This document shows, one piece after another, positions 54,301 to 63,012 of a stretch of 64,000 bases of DNA. The position numbers and the translations under genes were made by a program. The stretch spans positions 558,001 through 622,000 of the forward strand of contig CAVQLK010000006.1 in NCBI GenBank assembly GCA_963713355.1. Reading direction: 5' to 3'. The notes beneath the pieces are model-generated. The model was not told where the DNA came from and did not search any database. It was given only the letters and a program-made list of their open reading frames with translations. This stretch comes from FEN-1219 sp963713355 (GTDB lineage Bacteria; Pseudomonadota; Gammaproteobacteria; Steroidobacterales; Rariloculaceae). How positions within the stretch are numbered: position 1 is the stretch's first letter; each line of letters starts with the position of its first letter.

Positions 54301-55962
54301 ATGCCGCAAGTCTCACGCGAAAGCATGGAGTTCGATGTCGTCGTGATCGGCGCCGGTCCGGCCGGTCTCGCTACGGCGTGTCGACTTGCGCAGCTCGCCC
54401 GCACCGAGGGGCGCGAGCTCAACGTCGGAGTCGTCGAGAAGGGCGCGGCCGTCGGCGCGCACATCGTCTCCGGCGCCGTTTTCGAGCCGCGCGCGCTCGA
54501 CGAGCTCTTCCCAGATTGGCGCGAACGCGGCGCGCCCGTCAGGACGCCGGTGTCCGCAGAGCGCGTCGAATGGCTTACGAGCGCGAGTGGGCGCGTGCGC
54601 GTGCCCGAGCTTTTCGTGCCGCGCGCGCTGCGGAATCACGGCAATTTCGTCGTCAGCTTGGGCGATCTCTGCCAATGGCTCGCGAGCCAAGCGGAAGCGC
54701 TCGGCGTCAACGTGCTACCCGGCTTCGCCGCCGCCGACGTGCTCTTCGAAGGCGAGCGCGTTGCCGGCGTCGTCACGGGCGACTTAGGAGTGGCCCGCGA
54801 CGGGTCGCGCAAACCCAATTACCAGGCCGGCTACGAGCTGCGCGCCAAGTACACGGTCTTCGCCGAAGGCTGCCGCGGCCATCTCGGCCGGCGCCTCGAG
54901 GCACGCTTCGACCTGCGCGCGGGCGCGGACCCGCAGCACTTTGGGATCGGCTTCAAGGAGATCTGGCAAGTCGACGCGGCAAAGCACCGGCCCGGCGAGG
55001 TCGTGCATACGCTCGGCTGGCCGCTCGACGCACGTACGGACGGCGGGGGCTTCGTCTATCACGCGGCCGACGAGCGCGTCTATGTCGGTCTCATCGTGAG
55101 CTTGGGCTATCGCAATCCGCACCTCGATCCGTTCGGCGAGCTCCAACGCTGGAAGCAGCACCCGCTCGTGAGCGAGCTGCTGGCGGGCGGCCAACGCATT
55201 GCGTACGGCGCGCGCGCCGTCAACAAAGGCGGCCTTCCCTCGTTGCCGAAGTTGACGTTCCCGGGCGGTGTGCTCGTCGGTTGCGAGGCCGGGTTCTTGA
55301 ATCCCGCCAAGATCAAGGGCTCACACACGGCGCTGAAGAGCGGGACGCTCGCGGCGGAGTCGATCTTCGCGGCGCTCGCACTGAGCGGCGCGGCCGCCGA
55401 TGCCGCGCTAGCAAGCTACGAGGAACGAGTTCGTGGCTCGTGGCTCTGGGACGAGCTGCATCGCGGCCGTAATTTCAGCGCCGGCCTCGCGAAGCTCGGG
55501 TTGTATCTCGGGGGCGCTCTCGCGTTCGTCGAGCAGAACGCGCTCGGCGGCCGAGCGCCTTGGACACTTCGCAACCGTGTCGCCGATGACGCTCGCATGC
55601 GCAAAGCGGCGAACGCGCCGCGTCTCCGTTATCCAACGCCGGACGGCGTATTGACGTTCGATCGCGCGAGCTCGGTGTTCTTATCGAGCACGGCGCACGA
55701 GGAGGATCAGCCGTGTCATCTCGTGCTCGAGGATCCCGCCGTGCCGATTGCCGTGAACCTGCCGCGTTACGACGAGCCCGCGCAGCGCTATTGCCCGGCC
55801 GGGGTCTACGAGGTCGTCACGGATTCGACGGGTGAGGCGTGTTTTAGGATCAACGCGACGAATTGCGTTCACTGCAAGACCTGCGACATCAAGGACCCCG
55901 CGCGCAACATCACCTGGGTGCCGCCTGAAGGTGGCGGCGGGCCGCGCTATTCCGGCATGTAG
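54301..55962 (+). CDS. etfD: Electron transfer flavoprotein-ubiquinone oxidoreductase
   Basis: Membrane-associated iron-sulfur flavoprotein passing electrons from ETF (fatty acid and amino acid oxidation) to ubiquinone; 553 aa. FAD site VVIGAGPAGLATACRLAQ. Middle region GFKEIWQVDAAKHRPGEVVHTLGWPLD and VGCEAGFLNPAKIKGSHTALKSG. The C-terminal 4Fe-4S site is formed by YCPAGVYEV and NCVHCKTCDIKDP. The ATG at MPQVSRESMEFD is used; the frame is open further upstream but not conserved. Its 3' end overlaps the converging plsC gene by 16 bases. Confidence 0.95.
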   Translation: MPQVSRESMEFDVVVIGAGPAGLATACRLAQLARTEGRELNVGVVEKGAAVGAHIVSGAVFEPRALDELFPDWRERGAPVRTPVSAERVEWLTSASGRVRVPELFVPRALRNHGNFVVSLGDLCQWLASQAEALGVNVLPGFAAADVLFEGERVAGVVTGDLGVARDGSRKPNYQAGYELRAKYTVFAEGCRGHLGRRLEARFDLRAGADPQHFGIGFKEIWQVDAAKHRPGEVVHTLGWPLDARTDGGGFVYHAADERVYVGLIVSLGYRNPHLDPFGELQRWKQHPLVSELLAGGQRIAYGARAVNKGGLPSLPKLTFPGGVLVGCEAGFLNPAKIKGSHTALKSGTLAAESIFAALALSGAAADAALASYEERVRGSWLWDELHRGRNFSAGLAKLGLYLGGALAFVEQNALGGRAPWTLRNRVADDARMRKAANAPRLRYPTPDGVLTFDRASSVFLSSTAHEEDQPCHLVLEDPAVPIAVNLPRYDEPAQRYCPAGVYEVVTDSTGEACFRINATNCVHCKTCDIKDPARNITWVPPEGGGGPRYSGM

Positions 55963-56684
55963 GCCGGCTCGGGCGCGAGATCGGGCTCGTCGAGATGGAC
56001 GAGCATCGCGCGGCGCGTCTCGGCCATCAACGCGTGCGCCGTGGGCGAGGACGGGGGGGGCCGCACCGCGTCACAGACGTGCACCTGCAGCGGGCCTAAC
56101 CGCGGCAGGAAGTGCCCGGACGGCAGCTTCCAGCGCGCCCCGCGAATTACGACGGGAACGACGGGCAGCTTCGCACGCGCCGCGGCGCTGAACGCGCCAA
56201 GATGAAACGGTTTGAGACCGGGCAACTTGTCGAAGGTGCCTTCGGGGAAGAAGCCAAGCGCCGAGCCGCGAGTCGCGAGCGTATACAACGTTCGCGCGGT
56301 CCGGTGCCGATCCTGGCGGTCGTCGCGGTCTACGAATGCCGAGCCGAGCCGCCTCAGCAAGAACCCTGCGATGGGCAGGCGGCTCATCTCGTTTTTGATG
56401 AGGTAGGTGAAGCCCGCCGGTAGCGCGGCCGTCAAGATGATGCCGTCGAGGTAGCTCGAGTGGTTCGCGACGACGACGCAAGGGTAGTGCGCCTCGATGG
56501 CGCTGCCCGCGACGCGAACGGGGCTACCGATAGCGGCGAGGAAGAGCCGTGCCGCGCGGCGCGCCAAGGCACGGCGCCGGTCGATGCCGGGCAGCACGGC
56601 GAGAACGACGCACAGCGGAATCACGATGGCGAGCAGGGCCAGCCAGGCATAGAAGCCGTAGGCGAAATGGAGGACGCGAGTCAC
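55947..56684 (-). CDS. plsC: 1-acyl-sn-glycerol-3-phosphate acyltransferase
   Basis: Inner-membrane acyltransferase making phosphatidic acid (245 aa). An N-terminal hydrophobic anchor (FYAWLALLAIVIPLCVVLAVL) is followed by the catalytic HX4D motif VVANHSSYLDG, then ALGFFPEGTFDKLPG and VPVVIRGARWKLP. GTG start. It could be a paralogue with other lyso-acyl specificity. It converges on etfD and diverges from xerD. Confidence 0.87.
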   Translation of the reverse strand: MTRVLHFAYGFYAWLALLAIVIPLCVVLAVLPGIDRRRALARRAARLFLAAIGSPVRVAGSAIEAHYPCVVVANHSSYLDGIILTAALPAGFTYLIKNEMSRLPIAGFLLRRLGSAFVDRDDRQDRHRTARTLYTLATRGSALGFFPEGTFDKLPGLKPFHLGAFSAAARAKLPVVPVVIRGARWKLPSGHFLPRLGPLQVHVCDAVRPPPSSPTAHALMAETRRAMLVHLDEPDLAPEPAYMPE

Positions 56685-57006
56685 GGCCGATCGAGGGTTG
56701 TGCGGGTTTGCGTAGTCCGTCTTACGTTTATGTCAAAGCTACCGTCGCCGCAGTGCGACATTCGAAACGGGTTCGCGGCCGTTTTCTGTGACACGTGTCT
56801 CTTTATGTTAACGCTGCCAAACTTCTGTGAAGGCGGTCACGCAGGCGGCCGTACCCCTCACGCATACTCGACCCGCTGCGACATTCTTCTGCGCATGTCG
56901 CGGCTGTCACATAAGGCTTTGAATCATATACGGAAGCTCTGGAACATACGATCGCATAGCGGCAATGGCGCACAACTTTTTGCACAGCAGCCCGGCTCAG
57001 GCAGGC
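56685..57006. other. Divergent plsC-xerD intergenic region
   Basis: About 320 bases with no convincing gene; it should hold the promoters of plsC and xerD. The decamer TGCGACATTC occurs twice (56754-56763 and 56877-56886), and a perfect 10-bp palindrome GACACGTGTC lies at 56789-56798. An ATG at 56965 in frame with xerD would add 14 residues, but the start at 57007 gives the usual XerD length. Confidence 0.45.
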
Positions 57007-57909
57007 ATGAGTCTACCTAGCGATCCCAAAGCGCTCGTCGATCGTTTCCTCGATGCGATCTGGATGGAGCGCGGGCTTTCCGAAAATACGCTCGGCGCGT
57101 ATCGCGCCGATTTGCTCGCGCTGAATCAGCGCCTGCAAACGCGTAACGTCGAGCTCGCCCGTGCGGCTCGCGCCGACGTTCTCGATTACATCGCGTGGCG
57201 CGTCGAGGCCGGCGCGAAACCGCGTTCGACGGCGCGGCAGCTGTCGAGCTTCCGCAGGTTCTATCGTTACCTGTTGCGCGAGGGTTTGCTCGGTGAGGAC
57301 CCGACGGCGCAGATCGCGATGCCGAAGATCGGCCGTGCGCTGCCGCAGTCGCTGACGGAGGAAGAGGTCGAAGCTTTGCTCGCGGCGCCCGTCGTCGCCG
57401 AGCCGCTCGGCCATCGCGATCGCGCGATGCTCGAAGTGCTGTACGCCACGGGCGTGCGAGTCTCGGAGCTCATCAATCTGAAGATGACGCAGGTCAATCT
57501 GAATCAAGGCGTGCTGCGCATCGTCGGTAAGGGTGATCGCGAGCGGCTCATTCCGCTCGGCGACGAAGCGCAGGATTGGATCAAAGAGTTCATCAACGGT
57601 CCGCGCGTCGAGATCCTGCTCGAGCGCCAGACCGAATACCTGTTCCCGACCCGCCGCGGCGACCGCATGACGCGTCAGGCTTTCTGGCACATCATCAAAC
57701 GGTACGCGCGCAAGGCCGGCGTCAAGAAGAAGCTGTCCCCGCATACGGTCCGGCATGCGTTCGCGACGCACCTGCTCAATAACGGTGCAGACCTCCGCGT
57801 CGTGCAGCTGCTGCTCGGCCACAGCGACGTGTCGACTACACAAATCTATACCCACGTCGCGCGCGAGCGCATGAAAGAGCTGCATAGCCGCCACCATCCG
57901 CGCGGGTGA
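57007..57909 (+). CDS. xerD: Site-specific tyrosine recombinase XerD
   Basis: Resolves chromosome dimers at dif together with XerC (300 aa). An N-terminal SAM-like core-binding domain (VDRFLDAIWMERGLSENTLGAYRADL) precedes the catalytic domain: Arg in YATGVRVSELINL, Lys in IVGKGDRERLIPL, HTVRHAFATHLLNNGADLRVVQLLLGHSDVSTTQIYTHV supplying His, Arg, His and the nucleophile Tyr. Length and sequence fit XerD better than an integrase. It is followed by dsbC, the same order as in many gammaproteobacteria. Confidence 0.95.
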   Translation: MSLPSDPKALVDRFLDAIWMERGLSENTLGAYRADLLALNQRLQTRNVELARAARADVLDYIAWRVEAGAKPRSTARQLSSFRRFYRYLLREGLLGEDPTAQIAMPKIGRALPQSLTEEEVEALLAAPVVAEPLGHRDRAMLEVLYATGVRVSELINLKMTQVNLNQGVLRIVGKGDRERLIPLGDEAQDWIKEFINGPRVEILLERQTEYLFPTRRGDRMTRQAFWHIIKRYARKAGVKKKLSPHTVRHAFATHLLNNGADLRVVQLLLGHSDVSTTQIYTHVARERMKELHSRHHPRG

Positions 57910-57989
57910 ACGAGCCTCCCGGCGGCAATCTTTATTGGTAGAATCCTCAGGAGCCCTACGCGCTCCGGCTTGGTATTAGGAGACTGCCC

Positions 57990-58727
57990 GTGCAGAAAGC
58001 CCGCACTCTAGCGACCCTGCTCGCCCTGCCGCTCGGCCTAGCCGCCGCGAGCGCGAGTGCGCAAGAGATCACCAAAGAGGAGCTCGCGACGCGCTTGAAT
58101 GGCATTGCCGTCGAGAACATCACGGACGCGCCGATCGCAGGGCTTTATCAGGTCGCTGTCGGTGCGAATGTCGCGTACGTCACGAAGGACGGCCGCTACA
58201 TCGTCCGAGGCGACATTTACGACGCCGAGACGAGCGCCAACGTCAGCGAAGAAACGCGGGCCCGCGCCCGTGCGACGCTGCTCGGCAGCGTGGACCCCGC
58301 AGACATGATCGTCTTCAAGCCGGCGAATGGGCAGGTCAAGCATACGGTCACGATCTTCACGGACATCGATTGCGGTTATTGCCGGCAGTTCCATCGCGAG
58401 ATCGACAAGGTCACGGCGCTCGGTATCGAAGTTCACTACATGTTCTTCCCGCGCACGGGCCGGGACACCGAGTCGTGGACGAAAGCGGACCAGGTGTGGT
58501 GCGCGGCGAACCACAACTCCGCGCTCACGCGCGCGAAGCTCGGAGGCGAGATTCCCGACGGCGACGAGTGTACGACGCCGGTCGAGGCTCACTACGAGCT
58601 CGGGCAGCGCATCGGCGTGCGCGGCACGCCGGCGATCTTCTCCGAAGCCGGCGAGCTGCTCGGCGGTTACTTGCCGCCGGCGACACTCGCGAAGGTGCTC
58701 GACGACCCGACCGCAGTCATCGAATAA
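57990..58727 (+). CDS. dsbC: Thiol:disulfide interchange protein DsbC
   Basis: Periplasmic disulfide isomerase (245 aa, GTG start). The signal peptide ends at ASASAQ. The N-terminal dimerisation domain covers residues about 25-85 (GIAVENITDAPIAGLYQVAVG). The thioredoxin domain has FTDIDCGYCRQFHREI, a second Cys pair (VWCAANHN and GDECTTP), and the cis-proline in RGTPAIFSEAGELLGGYLPP. It lies downstream of xerD. It could serve the Cys-rich and CxxCH exported proteins of this genome. Confidence 0.95.
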   Translation: MQKARTLATLLALPLGLAAASASAQEITKEELATRLNGIAVENITDAPIAGLYQVAVGANVAYVTKDGRYIVRGDIYDAETSANVSEETRARARATLLGSVDPADMIVFKPANGQVKHTVTIFTDIDCGYCRQFHREIDKVTALGIEVHYMFFPRTGRDTESWTKADQVWCAANHNSALTRAKLGGEIPDGDECTTPVEAHYELGQRIGVRGTPAIFSEAGELLGGYLPPATLAKVLDDPTAVIE

Positions 58728-58738
58728 TTCGCCTTCCG

Positions 58739-59473
58739 ATGGAGTGGATCACTTCGCCAGAGGCGTGGATTGCGCTCACGACGCTGACGCTGCTCGAGAT
58801 CGTCCTCGGCGTCGACAACATCATCTTCATCAGCATCCTCGTCGGCCGCTTGCCCGAAGCGCAGCGCCAGCGCGCTCGGCTGCTCGGCCTCGGCTTCGCG
58901 ATGGGCACGCGTATCCTGCTGCTGTTGCTCCTGACCTGGATCATGCGGCTCCAGGCAACACTGTTCAGCGTTCTCGGCGTGGATATCTCGGGCCGCGACC
59001 TCATCCTGATCGGCGGCGGTCTTTTCTTGCTCGCGAAAGCGACGCTCGAGATCCACCACAGTCTCGAGGGTCAGGAAGGCGAGGGTCACGCAGTCAAGCA
59101 TGCGGGCTTTGTGAGTGTCATCGTTCAGATCGGGCTGATCGACATCGTCTTCTCGTTGGATTCCGTGATCACGGCCGTAGGCTTGGCCGACGACGTCGGC
59201 GTCATGATCATCGCAATCGTCGTTGCCGTCGGCGTCATGATGTTCGCGGCAGGCGCGATAGGCCGGTTCGTCGACGATCACCCGACGATCAAGATGCTTG
59301 CGCTCTCGTTCCTCGTGCTGATCGGCGTCGCGCTGATCGCCGAGGGCATCGATGTGCATATTCCGAAGGGCTACATTTACTTCGCGATGGCGTTCTCGGT
59401 CGTCGTCGAGATGTTGAACATACGCATCCGCGGCGGCCGCAAGCCCGTTCAGTTGAAGAAGAAGGAAGTCTAG
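58739..59473 (+). CDS. TerC family integral membrane protein
   Basis: A 244-aa protein with about seven helices. Family motifs: ALTTLTLLEIVLGVDNIIFISILVGRLP near the start and VIVQIGLIDIVFSLDSVITAVGLADD in the middle, with acidic residues inside helices as expected for a metal transporter. TerC/YoaE proteins are linked to Mn export or metalation of exported enzymes. The ATG lies 11 bases after dsbC. Confidence 0.92.
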   Translation: MEWITSPEAWIALTTLTLLEIVLGVDNIIFISILVGRLPEAQRQRARLLGLGFAMGTRILLLLLLTWIMRLQATLFSVLGVDISGRDLILIGGGLFLLAKATLEIHHSLEGQEGEGHAVKHAGFVSVIVQIGLIDIVFSLDSVITAVGLADDVGVMIIAIVVAVGVMMFAAGAIGRFVDDHPTIKMLALSFLVLIGVALIAEGIDVHIPKGYIYFAMAFSVVVEMLNIRIRGGRKPVQLKKKEV

Positions 59474-59509
59474 TGTTCGGCGCGCCGCTGGCCGCGTAGG
59501 GGGAGCGAC

Positions 59510-59911
59510 ATGACCGGGGAAGAGCTCGCCTATCTCCTGGCGCGCGTTCTCACGTGCGGCATCTGGGTCGCGGCGGGCGTGCATAAAGCAACGCACTACC
59601 GGGCCAACATCGTCGAGATGGGACACTTGGGTGTGCCTAGCCCAAGTCTCGTATTGCCGTTGGTGTTGATGCTCGAGATGGTGGGTGCGCTGCTGCTCGT
59701 CATCGACGAGTATGTCTGGGCCGTCTGCCTCGCCTGGCTTATCTTCCTCGTGCCGGCGAGCTGGATGTACCACTTCAAGTTCATGCTGAAAGACGGCACG
59801 ATCGTCTTTCCGCAATTCGTAACAGGCTGGAAGAACGTGTCGATAGCGGGCGGTTTGCTCGCGTTGATTCTGCTCGACACGAGCCGGCCGGGATGGCTGT
59901 TTTCGGCCTGA
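59510..59911 (+). CDS. DoxX-like membrane protein
   Basis: A 133-aa protein with four helices: AYLLARVLTCGIWVAAGVHK, PSLVLPLVLMLEMVGALLLVI, YVWAVCLAWLIFLVPASWMYHF and VSIAGGLLALILL. The spacing and the KATHY / EMVGALLLV pattern fit the DoxX family, whose roles in thiol oxidation or quinone chemistry are not settled. A GGGGGAGCGA ribosome site precedes the ATG. Confidence 0.75.
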   Translation: MTGEELAYLLARVLTCGIWVAAGVHKATHYRANIVEMGHLGVPSPSLVLPLVLMLEMVGALLLVIDEYVWAVCLAWLIFLVPASWMYHFKFMLKDGTIVFPQFVTGWKNVSIAGGLLALILLDTSRPGWLFSA

Positions 59912-59988
59912 GCGCCTCGCGTGGGCTTGCCTCCTAGTTGGCTTCGTTCTTGCACGCGCTTCAAGCGGGATTCCGGCGCGGGCAGTTC

Positions 59989-61845
59989 ATGACTTTCGAC
60001 CAAACGGCCATCGTCGTCGTTCTCGCCGCTGCCCTTGCACTGTTCATTTCCGAGCGCGTTCGGTACGACCTCGTTGCGCTTGCCGCGCTGCTGGCTTGCG
60101 TGCTGCTCGGCCTCGTCGAGCCCGGCGGGGCCTTCATGGGTTTCGCCAACGATGCCGTGATCACCGTTGCGGCCGTGCTTGTCATGAGCCACGCGCTCGC
60201 GCGCTCGGGCGCCGTCGACGCGGTGACGGCGCCGCTGCTGCGAGTCGCCGCTCACCCGATCGCCTTGCTGGCCGGGCTCTGCGTGGCCGGCGCGTTGTTG
60301 TCGAGCATCATGAACAACGTCGGCGCTCTGGCGCTGCTGATGCCGATTGCGATTGCGGGGGCGCGCAAGGGCGGCTATTCGGTCGCGCTGCTTCTGATGC
60401 CGCTTTCGTTCGCGACCCTGCTCGGTGGCACGACGACGTTGATCGGGACGCCGCCGAACATTTTGGCCGCGGATCTCGCCGAGCGCTTGCGCGGAGAGCC
60501 CTTCACGATGTTCGAGTTCACGCCGGTTGGCGCAGCGATCTCAGTCGCCGGCATCGTGTTCATGGTTGCGGTCGGCTGGCGATTTCTGCCGCGCGGGCGG
60601 GAAGGGACGAAGTCGCCCACCGAGCTGTTCGACATCGGTCACTACGTGACGGAAGCGCGGCTGCCGCCGAAATCCAACTTGATCGGCAAGACGATCCGAG
60701 AGTTCGAGGATGCGAGCGGCGACCGCGCGATCGTGCTTGGTCTCGTGCACGGCGACACAAGGTTACGGTCGAGCTCGTCGTATGTGCTGCAAGAAGGCGA
60801 CGTCTTGCTGCTCCAAGCCGAGACCGAAGCGCTACAGGAATACGTGAAGGCGGCGCACATCGACCTCGTGGCCGCCGCGCCTCATGATCCGCCCGATCTG
60901 CCGTCGGCCGAGGCAGCCGTGCCGATGCCTGCGGGGATGTCCGCGGACGCGGCCAAACCAAAGAAGGAGTCACGCGCTACGCCGCGCCAGCTTCTCGACA
61001 CGACCGAGGCCGTCGTGACTCCGACGTCTTGGGTGCAAGGGAGCTCGGCGCGGACACTGCGGTTGCGCGCGCGGTATGACACCAATCTGCTCGCGATCTC
61101 GCGCCGTGGGCGTCCGATCACGACGCGGCTGCGCGACGTGCCGTTGTTCGCCGGCGACGTGTTGTTGATGGAGGGCCCAGCCGGAGATCTCCCAGACACG
61201 ATCGTCAAGCTGGGCTGCTTGCCGCTCGCGGACCGTAAGCTCATGTTGTCGCCGCGGCGCGTTGTGCTGCCGTTCGCCGTGTTCGTCGGCGCAGTCGCGC
61301 TGGTGATTTTGGGCGTGACTTCGGCCGCGATCGCATTCGTGCTTTGTGCGGCTGCGATGGTAGGGCTCGGCTTCATGCCGGCGCGTGAGGTGTACTCCAC
61401 CATCGAATGGCCGGTCATCGTTCTACTGGCCGCGCTGATCCCGGTCGCTGGCGCACTCGAAACGACGGGGACCGCGATGCTCGCCGCCGATGCGCTCGTC
61501 GCGGCGGCCGGCAGCTTGCCGCCGCACGCGATCCTCGGGCTCGTGCTCGTCGCGACCATGGCGATTACGCCGATCCTCAACAACGCCGCGACGGTTCTGC
61601 TGATGGGGCCCATTGCGCACGGCGTCGCAGTGAACATCGGCGTCGACAGCGCTGCGTTCCTGATGGCGGTGGCGATCGGCGCATCGTGCGACTTCCTGAC
61701 GCCGTTTGGGCATCAGAACAACACGCTGATCTTGGGCGCCGGCGGCTACCGATTCGCGGACTTCTGGAAGCTCGGCTTGCCGCTCGACGCGATCATCTTG
61801 TCGATAGCCGTACCACTGCTGCCGGTCGTATTTCCGTTCGGTTGA
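59989..61845 (+). CDS. SLC13-family permease with RCK_C domains
   Basis: A 618-aa transporter of the SLC13/DASS type with two cytoplasmic TrkA-C (RCK_C) domains between its membrane halves: GHYVTEARLPPKSNLIGKTI to EGDVLLLQAE (about 200-275) and TLRLRARYDTNLLAISRRGR to GDVLLMEGP (about 360-410). Helix motifs MNNVGALALLMPIAIAGARKG, LLGGTTTLIGTPPNILAAD and LNNAATVLLMGPIAHG are the anion/sodium hairpins. Substrate is probably sulfate, phosphate or dicarboxylate. ATG 59989 is used. A TTG at 59938 would add 17 residues. Confidence 0.9.
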   Translation: MTFDQTAIVVVLAAALALFISERVRYDLVALAALLACVLLGLVEPGGAFMGFANDAVITVAAVLVMSHALARSGAVDAVTAPLLRVAAHPIALLAGLCVAGALLSSIMNNVGALALLMPIAIAGARKGGYSVALLLMPLSFATLLGGTTTLIGTPPNILAADLAERLRGEPFTMFEFTPVGAAISVAGIVFMVAVGWRFLPRGREGTKSPTELFDIGHYVTEARLPPKSNLIGKTIREFEDASGDRAIVLGLVHGDTRLRSSSSYVLQEGDVLLLQAETEALQEYVKAAHIDLVAAAPHDPPDLPSAEAAVPMPAGMSADAAKPKKESRATPRQLLDTTEAVVTPTSWVQGSSARTLRLRARYDTNLLAISRRGRPITTRLRDVPLFAGDVLLMEGPAGDLPDTIVKLGCLPLADRKLMLSPRRVVLPFAVFVGAVALVILGVTSAAIAFVLCAAAMVGLGFMPAREVYSTIEWPVIVLLAALIPVAGALETTGTAMLAADALVAAAGSLPPHAILGLVLVATMAITPILNNAATVLLMGPIAHGVAVNIGVDSAAFLMAVAIGASCDFLTPFGHQNNTLILGAGGYRFADFWKLGLPLDAIILSIAVPLLPVVFPFG

Positions 61846-61875
61846 GCACGGGCGTGGACGGCGGTCGCAGCAGGA

Positions 61876-62280
61876 TCACCGGCCCGTCGGCCGGTCGCCG
61901 CCGACTTCCATGCCGTCGCTGCTGCGACGCACCGATAAGGCGCGCACGGAGCGGACATCGGCGTCACGGTGCGGGTTGCCCGTCACGAGCAATGCATCGC
62001 CGACTCTCAGGGTTTGCGCAGTCACGCCTCGGTCGCGAAGCCGTTGCGGGCTCGCCCACTCGACGATCCAGCGCTCTTGCCGGCCGTGCTCGGTGCTGAC
62101 GCTGAGCACGAGCGAGCTATGCGGGTTGCGCAGCAACACGCGTGTGACGGATCCGCTGATGTACGTCGAGCGGCTCACGTCGTATTCCGCGGACCACGAG
62201 TGATGGGCAGCCGCCGGGCTAGCCTCGCAGGCGGCAGCCACACCGAGCAGAACGAGCGTCGTCGCGGAGAGGGTCCTCAT
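61876..62280 (-). CDS. DUF6152 family exported protein
   Basis: A 134-aa protein with a signal peptide (TLSATTLVLLGVAAACEASPAAA) and the mature start HHSWSAEYDVSRSTYISGSVTRVLLRNPHSSLVLSV, the DUF6152 pattern: paired His after the signal, NPH motif. Small periplasmic beta protein of unknown function. The ATG before RTLSATT is used. Its 3' end converges on the SLC13 permease gene. Confidence 0.8.
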   Translation of the reverse strand: MRTLSATTLVLLGVAAACEASPAAAHHSWSAEYDVSRSTYISGSVTRVLLRNPHSSLVLSVSTEHGRQERWIVEWASPQRLRDRGVTAQTLRVGDALLVTGNPHRDADVRSVRALSVRRSSDGMEVGGDRPTGR

Positions 62281-62427
62281 CGGCCTCGCGGATCGATTGG
62301 CTGGCCGTTCCATTCGACGAGCCTACGCCGTCCGCCGCGGAGCGGCGAGAGCGCTTTGGGTGCCGAGACGCGAAATCGTGAAACCGATCGACGCACAACG
62401 CGGGTCGGCTCTGTACATTCGCGGCCC

Positions 62428-62589
62428 ATGAACCGCCAGAACGATCCTCACGCGACGACCGTGGTGTTGCCCCCGGACGAGCTCGCCGCTCGGCGACAGA
62501 GCAGGCGAGACAAACAGCTGACGCTTGCGCAGATCCGGCGCCTGCTCGTCGCTGCTGAGTTGCGTAAGAGAGCCAACCAGAGCGACTAG
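62428..62589 (+). CDS. Small hypothetical protein, 53 aa
   Basis: A short frame starting at ATG (MNRQNDPHATTVVLPPDELAARRQSRRDKQ ... ending AAELRKRANQSD), rich in Arg/Gln and predicted helical in its second half. No recognisable domain. The ribosome site is weak, and only composition and position between two annotated genes support it. It ends 70 bases before the tRNA-Leu gene. Confidence 0.4.
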   Translation: MNRQNDPHATTVVLPPDELAARRQSRRDKQLTLAQIRRLLVAAELRKRANQSD

Positions 62590-62659
62590 CTCGCGCGGAC
62601 GGGTGACGGACAACCGTCGCACCTCCTATACTGCGCGACTCGAGATTGAACCACTCGAT

Positions 62660-62983
62660 GCCCGAGTGGCGGAATTGGTAGACGCAGCGGACTCAGATAG
62701 CAAAATTGAGCCTTCGAGGAGAAATCCTCGAGGTGAAGCCCGTCAAACTCGGTGAAGACCCTGAGCAAGAGCTCGAGTTGACGCCGAGCCAAGCCCCCGT
62801 CGCGGACGGAGGGGGAAGGTGTAGAGAGCAGACGGCGGGCACCTACGGCCGCAAGGCTATGGTGAAGGCGTGCTCCAGACCACGAACCTCGCGGAGCCGT
62901 TCCGCGCGGGCGGCGAAAGCCGAAGTGGCACGAAAATCCGCCGCCTAAACAGCGTGTCGGTTCGACTCCGACCTCGGGCACCA
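62660..62983 (+). tRNA. tRNA-Leu(CAA), interrupted by a group I intron
   Basis: Class II tRNA in two exons (62660-62694 and 62933-62983), 86 nt when joined. Acceptor stem GCCCGAG / CTCGGGC, Leu-type D arm TGGCGGAATTGGTAGACGC, anticodon stem GCGGA / TCCGC, variable arm CGC...GCG, T arm GTCGG TTCGACT CCGAC, discriminator A73 and encoded CCA. The joined anticodon loop is CTCAAAA, giving anticodon CAA, with the intron between positions 34 and 35, the site known from cyanobacterial tRNA-Leu(UAA). The exact junctions rest on the loop length and a terminal G in the intron. Without removing the intron no cloverleaf forms. Confidence 0.92.
62695..62932 (+). ncRNA. Group I self-splicing intron in tRNA-Leu (IC3-like)
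   Basis: 238-nt ribozyme without an internal reading frame. P1: exon GG(A)CTC with intron GAGCC (62708-62712). P2: CGAGGA-GAAA-TCCTCG (62715-62730). P5 region: CCCCC (62794-62798) with GGGGG (62811-62815). P7 (guanosine site): GAGCA (62826-62830) with TGCTC (62871-62875). P8: GCC-GCAA-GGC (62848-62857). P9 hairpin: CGGC-GAAA-GCCG (62911-62922). The last intron base is G (62932). Blocks AAAATTGAGCCTT, GAGCCAAGCCC and GGGAAGGTGTAGAGA closely resemble cyanobacterial tRNA-Leu introns as remembered. Three GNRA tetraloops support a compact ribozyme. Confidence 0.92.
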
Positions 62984-63012
62984 CCACGCCGGGCCGCTAC
63001 AATCGCGCCCCG

